Positions 49,701 to 56,524 of a stretch of 64,000 nucleotides of DNA are shown one piece after another. The stretch covers positions 90,983-154,982 of the forward strand of contig DASUAO010000043.1 of NCBI GenBank assembly GCA_035763745.1. The letters are read 5' to 3'. This DNA comes from DASUAO01 sp035763745. Its GTDB lineage: Bacteria > Actinomycetota > Acidimicrobiia > IMCC26256 > PALSA-555. Position 1 is the first letter of the stretch. Every line of letters starts with the position of its first letter. A model generated the notes under the pieces. That model did no database searches. It was not told the origin of the DNA and saw only the letters and a program-made list of their open reading frames with translations. Position numbers and translations under genes: made by a program.

Positions 49701-49977
49701 GTCCTTCGACACGTGTGCGGCCCGGCTCCTGGTGACCCTCGGTCGTCTCGACGAGGCGATCATGGCGGCGGAGGCCGGCGATGCCTTGCATCGCCGTACC
49801 GGCCTCGACGCCCGCACCGCGGTGAGCTCGACCGAGCTCGGCGAGATGCTGCTCCAGCGTGACGGTCCCGGTGACCGGGAGCGAAGCGAGGTGCTGCTGC
49901 GCGAGGGCGCCGAGCTCGCCGAGCGGCTGGGCATGGCGCCGACGCTCGCGCGTGCGCGAGCCGCGCTCGAAGGCTGA
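46702..49977 (+). CDS. Large regulator: class III cyclase, AAA ATPase and helical-repeat region
   Basis: 1091 aa. Residues 1-185 are a class III nucleotide cyclase with metal Asp13 (ILFTDLVGSTE), the second Asp in HLGDGILATF and VRIGVSSGDV. Residues about 195-560 are a signal-transduction ATPase: Walker A VVGEPGIGKTRL near 223 and Walker B VFVFDDAHWAD near 343, with a helix-rich extension. The last 450 residues are TPR-like repeats (ALRALAWTENV, AARLAAEGRFDDADAIS). There is no LuxR-type C-terminal DNA-binding domain. Such proteins are abundant in actinobacteria; the activating signal is unknown. TAGGGT (46688-46693) is 8 bases before ATG 46702. Confidence 0.92.
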   Translation: MAESGTATILFTDLVGSTELFSGLGQLAADELRRRHDTILREAVEAQGGRVVKHLGDGILATFGGAAEAVSAASAIQAGIERSNRRVAQASRLAVRIGVSSGDVMWDDGDCHGTPVVTASRICDSAEGGEILCDDLVRGLARGRTDVTFRLVGETELKGLPEPVTVYEIPWGSATAEEAAPLPGALRSGASEFPFSGRDEERAVLADAWKRAQAEGAAVVLVVGEPGIGKTRLSAEVARAAHAEGALVLLGRCDEHVLATYAPWIEALRHLVAHVDVSVLAGNVERHGGEIARLVPEGLRRVGGDVPAPVDADPETERLLLSDAVVDLFATAAEETPVVFVFDDAHWADSASVSLLRYLVRHLSPDARVLVVVTYRDTDVDRSHALAPALADLRRAPNVTRAVLRGLDESELRAMLERVRGDALPPEGAAMIRRLLEETEGNPFFLQEVLRHLAESGALVQQDGVWVGTVSWDEIGLPEGVRDVVGRRLSALPDRANELLRVAALLGREFDTDVVAEVADHAVDEVVDDLDAVLAAALVEEVEDQPGRLSFIHALVRQTLLEELSTNRKVRLHRRAAEALEQRRGTPVELLAHHFLEAASLGVAEQAIRYATEAAEAAHRRAAFADEVALLDRAVEVSDLAEEPDLALRSELLATLALAEHFNASPDRGRELALAAADAGRRASRPALVARAGISYQGLATQFARPSDELGVEIMREGLAGLGDDDRALQALVTAFVSYALIFAPGDEAYRLARDAVELARAAGDDEALVHALRALAWTENVSTPVDGRAETVAELVAMVERLGDRSLVSISELLLGRVMTCRGDLDAADVAFAASSDIEGASLEGWVIRNFRAARLAAEGRFDDADAISDESHGIAGDIGKSGDAVWHAQRFRTAYDRGNVEACEAEAVALADTPFAKLAPYGALAAELSGDRDRARVEFGAWLEDAVPDLPAHLAYIGVTYSSRLIQVLGDTGCAEQFLPGMRALSGELPASEVTIMESFDTCAARLLVTLGRLDEAIMAAEAGDALHRRTGLDARTAVSSTELGEMLLQRDGPGDRERSEVLLREGAELAERLGMAPTLARARAALEG

Positions 49978-50151
49978 GCGCCGGGCGCGAACCCTCGCTG
50001 CGCCCCGTGCTCAGTCCCCCCTCAGGATCCCGGGGCAGACCGGCTGCATGACCGACGAATCGCGTGACCGCGGGCCGAGGGTCTCCAGCGGCGCATGGGG
50101 TGGCTTGTCGCCTACCGCCGAAGAAGGAGGCTGCGCGAGACTCCCGCCGTG

Positions 50152-50553
50152 ATGGATCCTCAGGAGACGGTGGTGTTCCGTTGGCTCGCTGCTGGTGATT
50201 CGGGCGAGCTCGACCGCTTCGACGACCTGCTGCACCCGGACGCCGTCATTCATGCGCCCCGCGGTCTCTCCACGTCAGGCCGGGACGAGGAGAAGGAGGT
50301 GTGGCGGGCAGCTTTGGCCGCGATTCCCGATCTTCGTCACGACGTGCAGGAGGTCGTCGTCGACGGCGACACCGAGATGGCTCGCGTGATTGTTTCCGGA
50401 ACGCTGATGACCGACTTCGCCGAAATCGAGGGCACGGGGCGTCAGTTCCGGATCGACCAAGCCGTCGTTGCCCACCTCCGCGACGGCAAGGTGACCGAAG
50501 CCTGGGAGATTGCAGACATCGCAGCCATTCAGGCCCAAGTCCCTCAGGAGTGA
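50152..50553 (+). CDS. SnoaL-like/NTF2-fold polyketide cyclase family protein
   Basis: 133 aa. VVFRWLAAGDSGELDRFDDLLHPDAVIHAPRG, then LRHDVQEVVVDGDTEMARVIVSGTLM and GRQFRIDQAVVAHLRDGKVTEAWEIAD are the blocks of a SnoaL-like ester-cyclase/limonene-epoxide-hydrolase fold. Small-molecule isomerase or hydrolase activity is possible. ATG 50152 is chosen; GTG 50149 is one codon upstream. The AAGGAGG at 50124-50130 is too distant to decide the start. Confidence 0.83.
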   Translation: MDPQETVVFRWLAAGDSGELDRFDDLLHPDAVIHAPRGLSTSGRDEEKEVWRAALAAIPDLRHDVQEVVVDGDTEMARVIVSGTLMTDFAEIEGTGRQFRIDQAVVAHLRDGKVTEAWEIADIAAIQAQVPQE

Positions 50554-50554
50554 C

Positions 50555-50577
50555 CCGCGAGCGGCCGGCCCTCGCGG
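50555..50577. terminator. Hairpin after the SnoaL-like gene
   Basis: CCGCGAG pairs with CTCGCGG around a 9-base GC-rich loop, one base after the stop codon at 50553. The following 155 bases up to tRNA-Arg hold nothing recognisable. Confidence 0.6.
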
Positions 50578-50734
50578 TCGCCGCCTGCGCGCAGGCTGGT
50601 GGACTGCCAGTTCGCACGACGGCGGCGGATCGGGTGGCACCGACCATGGTGACAATCCGGTGACACGCGCCGGTCGAGTGGCAACCGTGTGGTGGGGGAG
50701 CGGCGAGAAGCGTTGTCGCAGTTGGTCCGTGCGG

Positions 50735-50809
50735 CGCGCCCGGGAGGATTCGAACCCCCGACCAACGGAATAGAAGTCCGGCGCTCTGTCCAGGCTGAGC
50801 TACGGGCGC
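50735..50809 (-). tRNA. tRNA-Arg(UCU)
   Basis: Acceptor GCGCCCG/CGGGCGC, D-arm GCTCAGCCTGGACAGAGC, anticodon loop CTTCTAT (anticodon UCU), T-arm GGGGG-TTCGAAT-CCTCC, discriminator G. The anticodon stem CCGGA/TCCGT has a C-U mismatch at 27-43. 75 nt. Confidence 0.93.
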
Positions 50810-50988
50810 TCGGTGGTGCGTCGCAATCGTACCCGTCGTCGCGCGCAATGAAGTGCGACACCGTCGAGTGCGACGCGTGACGCGTGTCGGTGCAAGAAGA
50901 ATCTCGAGAGTCTTCTGCGCGACGTCGCCGAACGCATCCTCCCGCTGGAGGACCCTTCGATGTCACACCCCCCTGGTTGGATGGCCCC

Positions 50989-52113
50989 ATGTTCACCGAC
51001 ACCCTCGACGAGCTGCGGACCTGGTCGACCGACCGGCTCTGCGCGGCACGCGACGAAGCCGTCGTCGAGGAGCGCCGCTGGCGACTCCGGCGCCTCGCCA
51101 TCGATCGGGTGCTCGACGAGCGTCGCGGACCGGGAGGCAACGATGCCGCCGAGTGGGTCGCCACCCAGGACCGGGTCCGCACGCAGACGGCGCGCACCGA
51201 GGTCGACGTCGCTCGTGGGCTCGAGGCCTTGCCGGCGATCGCGGCCGCTGCCGAGGCCGGCGAGCTCTCCCTCGACCAGCTCGAGCACCTCGTGGTGCTG
51301 GCGACGCCCGAGACCGATGCCGAGTGGGCGCAGCGGGGCCGGACCGCGGCGCCGACGGAGCTGGGTCGCCTGGTCCGTCGCCAGCGGGTGGTCAGCGAGA
51401 CCGAGATGGCCGCCCGACGCGAGGCGCGGGAGTTCCGTTGGTGGCGCCGGGGCGACATGCTCCACCTGCGCGGTCAGTTGCCCGACGTGCAGGGCGTGCT
51501 CGTCGAGTCGGTGTTCGAGCACCTGATCGAGAAGATGAGGCCCGCCAAGGGGGCGTCGTGGGACACCCGCGCGCACCGTGGCGCCGACGCCCTCGTCCAG
51601 CTCTGTCAGGACGCGCAGGACCGCACCACGGGGGCAACACCGGCGGCGGGGCGTACGGCGAAGGCGTGGAGCCCGAGGATCGTCGTCCATCTCGGGTCGG
51701 ACGCGCAGCCGACGTGCAACGGCATCCCCATCTCGCTCGGGACCGTGCAGCAGCTGATCGACGACGGTGCTCCCGTCCGCAAGGTCCACGATGACGACGC
51801 GCTCGCACCGTCGCGGGGCGACGCCATCCCCGCCGCACTGCGCGACTACCTCGTCGGACGCGACACCACCTGTCGCGTCCCGGGGTGCGAGCGGGCAATC
51901 GGCCTCGACGCCCACCACCTCGTCCCGCGGAGCCACGGCGGTCGCACCGACAAGCACAACGTCTGCTTGGTCTGCAAGCGCCACCACCGGCGGGCCGTCC
52001 CCCACGGCCCGTGGGTCCTCGACGGCGACCCCGAGCAACTCGACGGCCTCGAGTGGCGTCGCATCGACCAGAGCGATGGAGGCGCTCGCGCCCGAGACGG
52101 GCCCGCGGCGTGA
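50989..52113 (+). CDS. DUF222 and HNH endonuclease domain protein
   Basis: 374 aa from ATG 50989. The N-terminal region (LDELRTWSTDRLCAARDEAVVEERRWRLRRLAIDRV...) is the helical DUF222 domain. The C-terminal HNH domain shows CRVPGCERAIGLDAHHLVPRSHGGRTDKHNVCLVCKRHHR with the paired Cys and His residues of the HNH zinc site, described here in continuous known motif order. This actinobacterial family is often repetitive and associated with mobile or REP13E12-like elements, but no repeats are seen around this copy. A TTGGAT hexamer lies 6 bases before the ATG. In-frame sequence upstream to 50884 overlaps no gene but has no start support. Confidence 0.88.
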   Translation: MFTDTLDELRTWSTDRLCAARDEAVVEERRWRLRRLAIDRVLDERRGPGGNDAAEWVATQDRVRTQTARTEVDVARGLEALPAIAAAAEAGELSLDQLEHLVVLATPETDAEWAQRGRTAAPTELGRLVRRQRVVSETEMAARREAREFRWWRRGDMLHLRGQLPDVQGVLVESVFEHLIEKMRPAKGASWDTRAHRGADALVQLCQDAQDRTTGATPAAGRTAKAWSPRIVVHLGSDAQPTCNGIPISLGTVQQLIDDGAPVRKVHDDDALAPSRGDAIPAALRDYLVGRDTTCRVPGCERAIGLDAHHLVPRSHGGRTDKHNVCLVCKRHHRRAVPHGPWVLDGDPEQLDGLEWRRIDQSDGGARARDGPAA

Positions 52114-52238
52114 CGCGGGTGCGCGCTCCACGATCACTTCCCGCTTCCCCGACAGCTCCTTGACAACTGCATCGGCCTCGCGGCCCGTCGCGCCCGCGGC
52201 TCGACAGGTGAGAACCCGGCCGAACGCCAGGAGGGGGA

Positions 52239-53042
52239 CTACAGGTCGGGCAGGCCGAGATCGAGGTTCGCGCCTTCGAGCCCGCCGTCGATCTCCAGCA
52301 CCTTCCCGGTCACGTAGCTCGACGCGTCGGAGGCGAGGTAGAGGGCCCCGATGGCGATGTCGTCGACCTCGCCGAGGCGGCGCAGGGGAGTGGTGTCGAT
52401 CATCTCGGTGCGCGCGGCGTCGTCGGCGAGCACGGTGTCGAGCGCGGAGGTGGCGACCGAGCCCACGCCGATCGCGTTCACCCGGATGCGCGGCGCGCAG
52501 TCGGCCGCCATGAGGCGGGTCATGTGGGCGAGCGCCGCCTTCGCGGTGCCGTAAGCGACGAACCCGCGCTCGCGGACACGGCCCATCACCGACGAGATGT
52601 TCACGATCGCTCCGCCGCCGGTCTCCGGTGTCGGGGTCTCGAGCATGCGCGGGATCGCCGCCTTGCTGAGCGCGAACGCTGTCGTGACGTTGAAGTGGAA
52701 TGCCGCCTCGAACGCCCGCACCGAGGTGCTGAGGAGCGGTCGCGGCATCGACCCGCCGGCGTTGTTCACGACGACGTCGAGGCGGCCGAACTCCGACATC
52801 GCCGCGTCGACGAGTGCGTCGAGCGAGGCGAGGTCGTTCACGTCAGCGGGGAAGACGAGCGCCCGACGCCCGAGCCCACGCACCTGCTCGGCCACCGACT
52901 CGAGCTGTGCTCCGGTGCGCGCGGCGATGGCGACGTCGGCCCCGGACTCGGCGAGCGCCAGCGCACAGCCGGCCCCGATCCCGCGTCCACCGCCGGTGAC
53001 GATCGCGACGCGGTCGGTCATGGCGAACCGGTCGAGCAGCAT
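52239..53042 (-). CDS. Short-chain dehydrogenase/reductase
   Basis: 267 aa. Cofactor motif VTGGGRGIGAG near residues 15-25, VVVNNAGG, catalytic Ser in IVNISSVMGR and YGTAKAALAHM with Tyr and Lys, and C-terminal YVTGKVLEIDGG. It probably oxidises or reduces a hydroxy/keto group with NAD(P). ATG 53042 follows TAGCGT (53050-53055) by 7 bases, which fixes the start inside a longer open frame. It was the natural neighbour of tRNA-Gly before the integrative element inserted. Confidence 0.93.
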   Translation of the reverse strand: MLLDRFAMTDRVAIVTGGGRGIGAGCALALAESGADVAIAARTGAQLESVAEQVRGLGRRALVFPADVNDLASLDALVDAAMSEFGRLDVVVNNAGGSMPRPLLSTSVRAFEAAFHFNVTTAFALSKAAIPRMLETPTPETGGGAIVNISSVMGRVRERGFVAYGTAKAALAHMTRLMAADCAPRIRVNAIGVGSVATSALDTVLADDAARTEMIDTTPLRRLGEVDDIAIGALYLASDASSYVTGKVLEIDGGLEGANLDLGLPDL

Positions 53043-53084
53043 GGCGGCGACGCTACCGGCCGGGACGAGCGCGGGCGGCCGAGT

Positions 53085-53131
53085 ACCGAGAGCGGGTGAC
53101 GGGGATCGAACCCGCGTCATCAGCTTGGAAG
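53085..53131. repeat. Left attachment site (displaced tRNA-Gly 3' half)
   Basis: The 47 bases, starting ACCGAGAGCGGGTGACGGGG, are identical to 55444-55490 and end inside the anticodon loop position of tRNA-Gly. The sequence beyond (GAACTCCC...) does not continue the tRNA, so this is not a functional tRNA gene. Confidence 0.9.
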
Positions 53132-53237
53132 AACTCCCGCGGGGGTCCGTCGGACACGGCGGCTTCGCGAACATGAACGTTTGCAACGTCCATTGCGTCC
53201 ATCCTGTCCATCCAGCGCGCTCCTGTCCATCCCATAC

Positions 53238-53254
53238 GGCCACGGTTAGGCCAC
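53238..53254 (+). repeat. Left arm-type repeat of the element
   Basis: GGCCACGGTTAGGCCAC, matched at 16 of 17 bases by 55405-55421 near the other end in the same orientation. Each holds two GGCCAC cores 11 bases apart. Just to its left, TGTCCATCC-like words recur at about 53190-53230. The 343 bases from 53132 to 53474 contain no gene. Confidence 0.6.
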
Positions 53255-53474
53255 GAGGGTCCGATGCGCGCTCCCGTGCCGAACGCTCGTCCCGGCTCCT
53301 CGCGTACCCGTCGCCCGCGAGGAGGAGCACTCCCGAACTCCTCGCGGCGCTACTCGCCCGCAGGTCGCGCCCGGTAGGGCGCAACCTGCAATTGGTGTAT
53401 GGGCCGGGTAGTGGGGGTGCGAAGCGACGAGGCCTGGACGGCCGGACGCTCCTCGGGACTCGTACACTTTGCGC

Positions 53475-53741
53475 ATGAGCCGGAGAGAGACGACGCTCGA
53501 GGTCGACGAGGACCTGCTCTCCGTCCTGCAGCGGGCGGCGGCCGACGACGGCGTTGCTCCCGACGAGCTGCTGGACGAGGCGCTCCGGCGCTACTTCGGC
53601 CTGCGGGGCATCGCAGTGCTGGACGACCTCGTCGAGCGCGGATCCGTTCCCGACGGCGCGCTCACCGACGACGAAGCGATGGCGATCGCGATCGACGAGG
53701 TCCGCGCGGCTCGCGCCGAGCGGCGCGCTGCATCGTCGTAG
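53475..53741 (+). CDS. Ribbon-helix-helix antitoxin
   Basis: 88 aa. The N-terminus MSRRETTLEVDEDLLSVLQRAA, followed by DELLDEALRRYFGLRG, fits an RHH DNA-binding domain; the acidic C-terminal half (LTDDEAMAIAIDEVRAARAERRAASS) is likely the toxin-binding tail. TACACT (53463-53468) is 6 bases before ATG 53475. The TAG stop overlaps the GTG of the PIN toxin gene by one base, the usual antitoxin-toxin coupling. The protein probably represses its own promoter. Confidence 0.85.
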   Translation: MSRRETTLEVDEDLLSVLQRAAADDGVAPDELLDEALRRYFGLRGIAVLDDLVERGSVPDGALTDDEAMAIAIDEVRAARAERRAASS

Positions 53742-54157
53742 TGCTCCAGGTCGTCCTCGATCCGAACGTCTTCGTCTCCGCGGTCGTCAAGCCCGACGGC
53801 GTCAGTGCTGCAGTCGTGCGGGCCGGCCTCGCCGGACGCTTCCGACTCGTGGTCTCGCCGGCGCTCATCGCCGAGCTCTCGTCCGTCCTGCGACGACCGA
53901 AGTTCGCCGACTACGCGACGCTCGACGAGGTGTCGGCGCTCCTGGACGCCGTCTTCGGCGCCTCCGAGCGGCATGAGGACCTGCCGACGGGTGAGCCGGT
54001 CATTGGCGATCCGGGTGATGCGTACCTCGTGGGCCTGGCAGTCTCGGCCCAGGTCGATCTCGTCGTCTCCGGTGATCACGATCTCCACGACGCGCTCGAA
54101 GGGCAGCTCGACGTCCTCACGCCGGGCGAGTTCCTCCTCGTGTTGAAGGGCGAGTAG
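53741..54157 (+). CDS. PIN-domain toxin (VapC-like)
   Basis: 138 aa. The PIN catalytic acids are visible: Asp in VVLDPNVFVSAVV near residue 7, Glu in LIAELSSVLRRPKFADY and the Asp residues in GDPGDAYLVGLA and VSGDHDL. This matches the 'putative toxin component, PIN family' group; such proteins are Mg-dependent ribonucleases. GTG 53741 overlaps the antitoxin stop. The last 41 bases overlap the 3' end of the integrase gene on the other strand. Confidence 0.87.
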   Translation: MLQVVLDPNVFVSAVVKPDGVSAAVVRAGLAGRFRLVVSPALIAELSSVLRRPKFADYATLDEVSALLDAVFGASERHEDLPTGEPVIGDPGDAYLVGLAVSAQVDLVVSGDHDLHDALEGQLDVLTPGEFLLVLKGE

Positions 54158-55346
54158 CCCGCCGCGAGAACTGGCGCGCGCTCGAGTCGAGCTCGGGGAG
54201 CACGAGCTGGCGCGTCTCGACGACCGCACCGTCTTCGCCTTCCCGCCTCGTGAGCACGCGCTCGATCGCATCGCTGAGCGCGCCGGCGATCACGATGTCG
54301 CGCTCGCGGACCGCGTGCTGGTAGATCAGCGCGGCCCGAGCGGAGGAGTGGCCCATGCGCGCCATGAGCTCCTTCGTGCTCGCACCGGCCGCCGCGGCGA
54401 GCGTGTTGCCGGTGTGGCGGAGATCGTGGAAGTGGAAGGCTCTGAGTCCGACCGCACGCCGAGCGCGGTCCCAGGCACCCTGCAGGGTCGCGCGTCGCAG
54501 CGGCTGGTCGAGCGTGCCCGGGAACACCAGCCCGTCCGTTCCCGGCGCCGAAAAGCGGCCGAGGTGCGTCTCCAGCTCGGCGACGAGGACCTTGGGGATC
54601 GCGACGGTGCGGATCCCGGCGTCGGACTTCGGCGGGCCGACGTGGCGGGTGCCGTCGGCGAGCTCCTGGATCTGCTCGACGACCCGGACGCTCGCGTGCA
54701 GCAGGTCGAGGTGCTTCCGGCGGAGCCCGATCAGCTCGCCGAGTCGGAGGCCGGTGAAGGTCGCCATGAGGACCAGGGCACGGAACGGGGGATCGATCGC
54801 GTCGGCGAGCGCGTAGACCTGCTCGATGGTGGCGACCGGACGCTCCGGAGCGCGCTCGGTTCCTGCGCCCTTCACGACGCACGGGTTCCGCTCGATGAGC
54901 CCGTCCTCGAGCGCAGTGCCGCACATGGTGCGCAGCAAGCGGTACGCCTTCGCGGGCGTCGTCGCGCCGACTGACTCGCGCAGGAGCTGCGCGTTCCAGG
55001 CGCGGACGCGTGCCGGGTTCAGATCGACGAGGCGGAGGTCGCCGAGGGCTGGGAGGACGTGGAGACGCAGCAGGCTCTCGTAGAGGTCCCGCGTGCGCGG
55101 CCGCAGCTGCACCCGGTCGACGAGCCACTGTCGGGCGTAGTCACGGAGCGCCACCCGGCCCGCGTCGGGGTCGACCCACGTGCCGCGGTCGAGCGCGACG
55201 CGGACCTGGGCGAGGTACGCGTTCGCCTCCCGCTTCGTGGCGAACGTGCGGTCGCCCGTGTGGCGCACGCCGTCGACGGTGTAGCGGACGCCGTAGCGGC
55301 CCGAGGCCAGCGGGCGCACGCTGCCCCAGGACTGCCGGCGGCTCAT
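54117..55346 (-). CDS. int: Tyrosine site-specific integrase
   Basis: 409 aa. An N-terminal arm-binding region (GSVRPLASGRYGVRYTVDGVRHTGDRTFATKREANAYLAQ) precedes a core-binding SAM-like domain and the catalytic domain: Arg in FTGLRLGELIGL, HDLRHTG (HxxR), GHSS and Tyr in IYQHAV. It resembles phage and ICE integrases of actinobacteria. Its start is about 100 bases from the right attachment site, next to the intact tRNA, as is usual for tRNA-targeting elements. It catalyses insertion and, with an excision factor not found here, excision. Confidence 0.94.
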   Translation of the reverse strand: MSRRQSWGSVRPLASGRYGVRYTVDGVRHTGDRTFATKREANAYLAQVRVALDRGTWVDPDAGRVALRDYARQWLVDRVQLRPRTRDLYESLLRLHVLPALGDLRLVDLNPARVRAWNAQLLRESVGATTPAKAYRLLRTMCGTALEDGLIERNPCVVKGAGTERAPERPVATIEQVYALADAIDPPFRALVLMATFTGLRLGELIGLRRKHLDLLHASVRVVEQIQELADGTRHVGPPKSDAGIRTVAIPKVLVAELETHLGRFSAPGTDGLVFPGTLDQPLRRATLQGAWDRARRAVGLRAFHFHDLRHTGNTLAAAAGASTKELMARMGHSSARAALIYQHAVRERDIVIAGALSDAIERVLTRREGEDGAVVETRQLVLPELDSSARQFSRRATRPSTRGGTRPA

Positions 55347-55404
55347 CGGACGGGCTCCATGGCCCCGGCGCGGACGCGCTGCAGCCGAGACGTGACGCCA
55401 GATA

Positions 55405-55421
55405 GGCCACAGTTAGGCCAC
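55405..55421 (+). repeat. Right arm-type repeat of the element
   Basis: GGCCACAGTTAGGCCAC, in the same orientation as the left copy at 53238-53254, and 23 bases from the right 47-bp repeat, between the integrase start and the tRNA. Confidence 0.6.
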
Positions 55422-55443
55422 ACGCCGCGCCCGAACGCCGAAA

Positions 55444-55490
55444 ACCGAGAGCGGGTGACGGGGATCGAACCCGCGTCATCAGCTTGGAAG
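55444..55490. repeat. Right attachment site within intact tRNA-Gly
   Basis: Identical over 47 bases to 53085-53131. It covers the T-arm, variable region and the 3' side of the anticodon arm of the tRNA-Gly gene, so integration reconstitutes a complete tRNA. Confidence 0.9.
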
Positions 55491-55520
55491 GCTGAGGCTC
55501 TGCCATTGAGCTACACCCGC
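55450..55520 (-). tRNA. tRNA-Gly(UCC), integration target
   Basis: Acceptor GCGGGTG/CACCCGC, D-arm GCTCAATGGCAGAGC, anticodon arm TCAGC-CTTCCAA-GCTGA (anticodon UCC), T-arm CGCGGG-TTCGATC-CCCG region. CCA is not encoded. 71 nt. The 3' half belongs to the element's attachment site. Confidence 0.95.
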
Positions 55521-55541
55521 GTGACACGACCAGCGTGCCCG

Positions 55542-55615
55542 TCGGGGAGGGGGGATTCGAACCCCCGACCCCCTGCCCCCAAAGCAGGTGCGCTACCGAG
55601 CTGCGCCACTCCCCG
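55542..55615 (-). tRNA. tRNA-Pro(UGG)
   Basis: Acceptor CGGGGAG/CTCCCCG, anticodon arm CCTGC-TTTGGGG-GCAGG (anticodon UGG), T-arm GGGGG-TTCGAAT-CCCCC and discriminator A. It lies 21 bases upstream of tRNA-Gly and is probably co-transcribed with it. Confidence 0.95.
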
Positions 55616-55690
55616 GACTGCTCCAGCCTATGGGGCGGGTCGTCGTCGCGGTCGCACGCGCCGCGCGGGCGTCGTACGGTTGCGGCCGAC

Positions 55691-56524
55691 ATGACCACGA
55701 TCAGCAGACGTCGGGGCCCCCGGGCGGGGCGCGGCCAGGGTACGTCGAGTCCGGTCGTGCTCTCCGCCGCGGAGCAGGCGCGCTTCTGGCGTGACGGTTT
55801 CCTGATCCTCGATCGAACCGTGGTCGAGGAAGCCGACCTCGCGCCAGTCCGAGCGATCATCGACCGGCTCTACGCCCGGTTCGACCAGCTCCCTCCGGAG
55901 CTGGCGTACGACCTGGGCGAGGTGAAGCACCACGCCAAACCCCGCGAGATCCCCGAGATCAACGCACTGACCCGGATCGAGCCCGGTCTGCTCGACACCG
56001 TCGCGTACGCCCGCTGCCACGAGCTCGCCCGACAGCTGCTCGGCCGCCGGGCGCGTTGGGTGCACGACCACGTGATCCGCAAGCCACCCCGGAGTCCCGC
56101 CACCATCGAATGGCACCAGGACCTCGCCTTCGCGCCCGGGAACCCGACGACTCGGCAGGTGCACATCTGGCTCGCGTTGCAGGACGTCACCGAGGAGAAC
56201 GGTTGCGTGCGATACCTGCCGCAAGCCGGTGCACCGCGACTCCTGCCGCACCACCGCCGCGGCCCCGAGTCGCACGCGCTCGTCGCGACCGGCGTCGATG
56301 GGTCCGCGGCCGTCGCGTGTCCCATCGCCGCCGGCATGGCGACGATCCACCGGGTGACGACCCTCCACTCGAGCGGGCCGAACACCACCGACGAGCCCCG
56401 CATGGCGTGGACCCTGATTTTCCGCGACCCCGGTCCGCCGTGGTCGCCGACCCGGATCTGGCGTGTCCTGACCCGGATCTGGCGTCCGTTGCTCGGTCGA
56501 CGCCGGCGGCACCGGGTCAGCTGA
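55691..56524 (+). CDS. Phytanoyl-CoA dioxygenase (PhyH) family Fe(II)/2-oxoglutarate oxygenase
   Basis: 277 aa. The facial triad is visible: IEWHQDLAFAP provides His and Asp (HxD), and HRVTTLHSSGPN the distal His, with an Arg in EPRMAWTLIF for 2-oxoglutarate. LARQLLGRRARWVHDHVIRKPP and QVHIWLALQDVTEENGCVRYLP are typical PhyH blocks. Substrate is unknown. TACGGT (55675-55680) lies 10 bases before ATG 55691. The stop overlaps the 3' end of the convergent prepilin-peptidase fragment by 8 bases. Confidence 0.88.
   Translation: MTTISRRRGPRAGRGQGTSSPVVLSAAEQARFWRDGFLILDRTVVEEADLAPVRAIIDRLYARFDQLPPELAYDLGEVKHHAKPREIPEINALTRIEPGLLDTVAYARCHELARQLLGRRARWVHDHVIRKPPRSPATIEWHQDLAFAPGNPTTRQVHIWLALQDVTEENGCVRYLPQAGAPRLLPHHRRGPESHALVATGVDGSAAVACPIAAGMATIHRVTTLHSSGPNTTDEPRMAWTLIFRDPGPPWSPTRIWRVLTRIWRPLLGRRRRHRVS

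Larger units (their letters stand above)
53085..55490. mobile_element. 2.4-kb integrative element in tRNA-Gly(UCC) carrying integrase and a toxin-antitoxin pair
   Basis: The element is bounded by 47-bp perfect direct repeats (53085-53131 and 55444-55490). The right copy is the 3' half of an intact tRNA-Gly gene; the left copy is the displaced original 3' half. Between them lie a ribbon-helix-helix antitoxin gene, a PIN toxin gene and a tyrosine integrase reading away from the intact tRNA. Both ends carry the same 17-bp motif GGCCACRGTTAGGCCAC, probably integrase arm sites. No other cargo is present. Size and content make it either a very small element of its own or the remnant of a larger one. 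Confidence 0.9.

Noticed and set aside
53085..53131. A second tRNA-Gly gene at the left repeat
   Set aside because: Only the 3' half up to the anticodon is present and the following sequence cannot form the D-arm or acceptor; it is an attachment-site relic.
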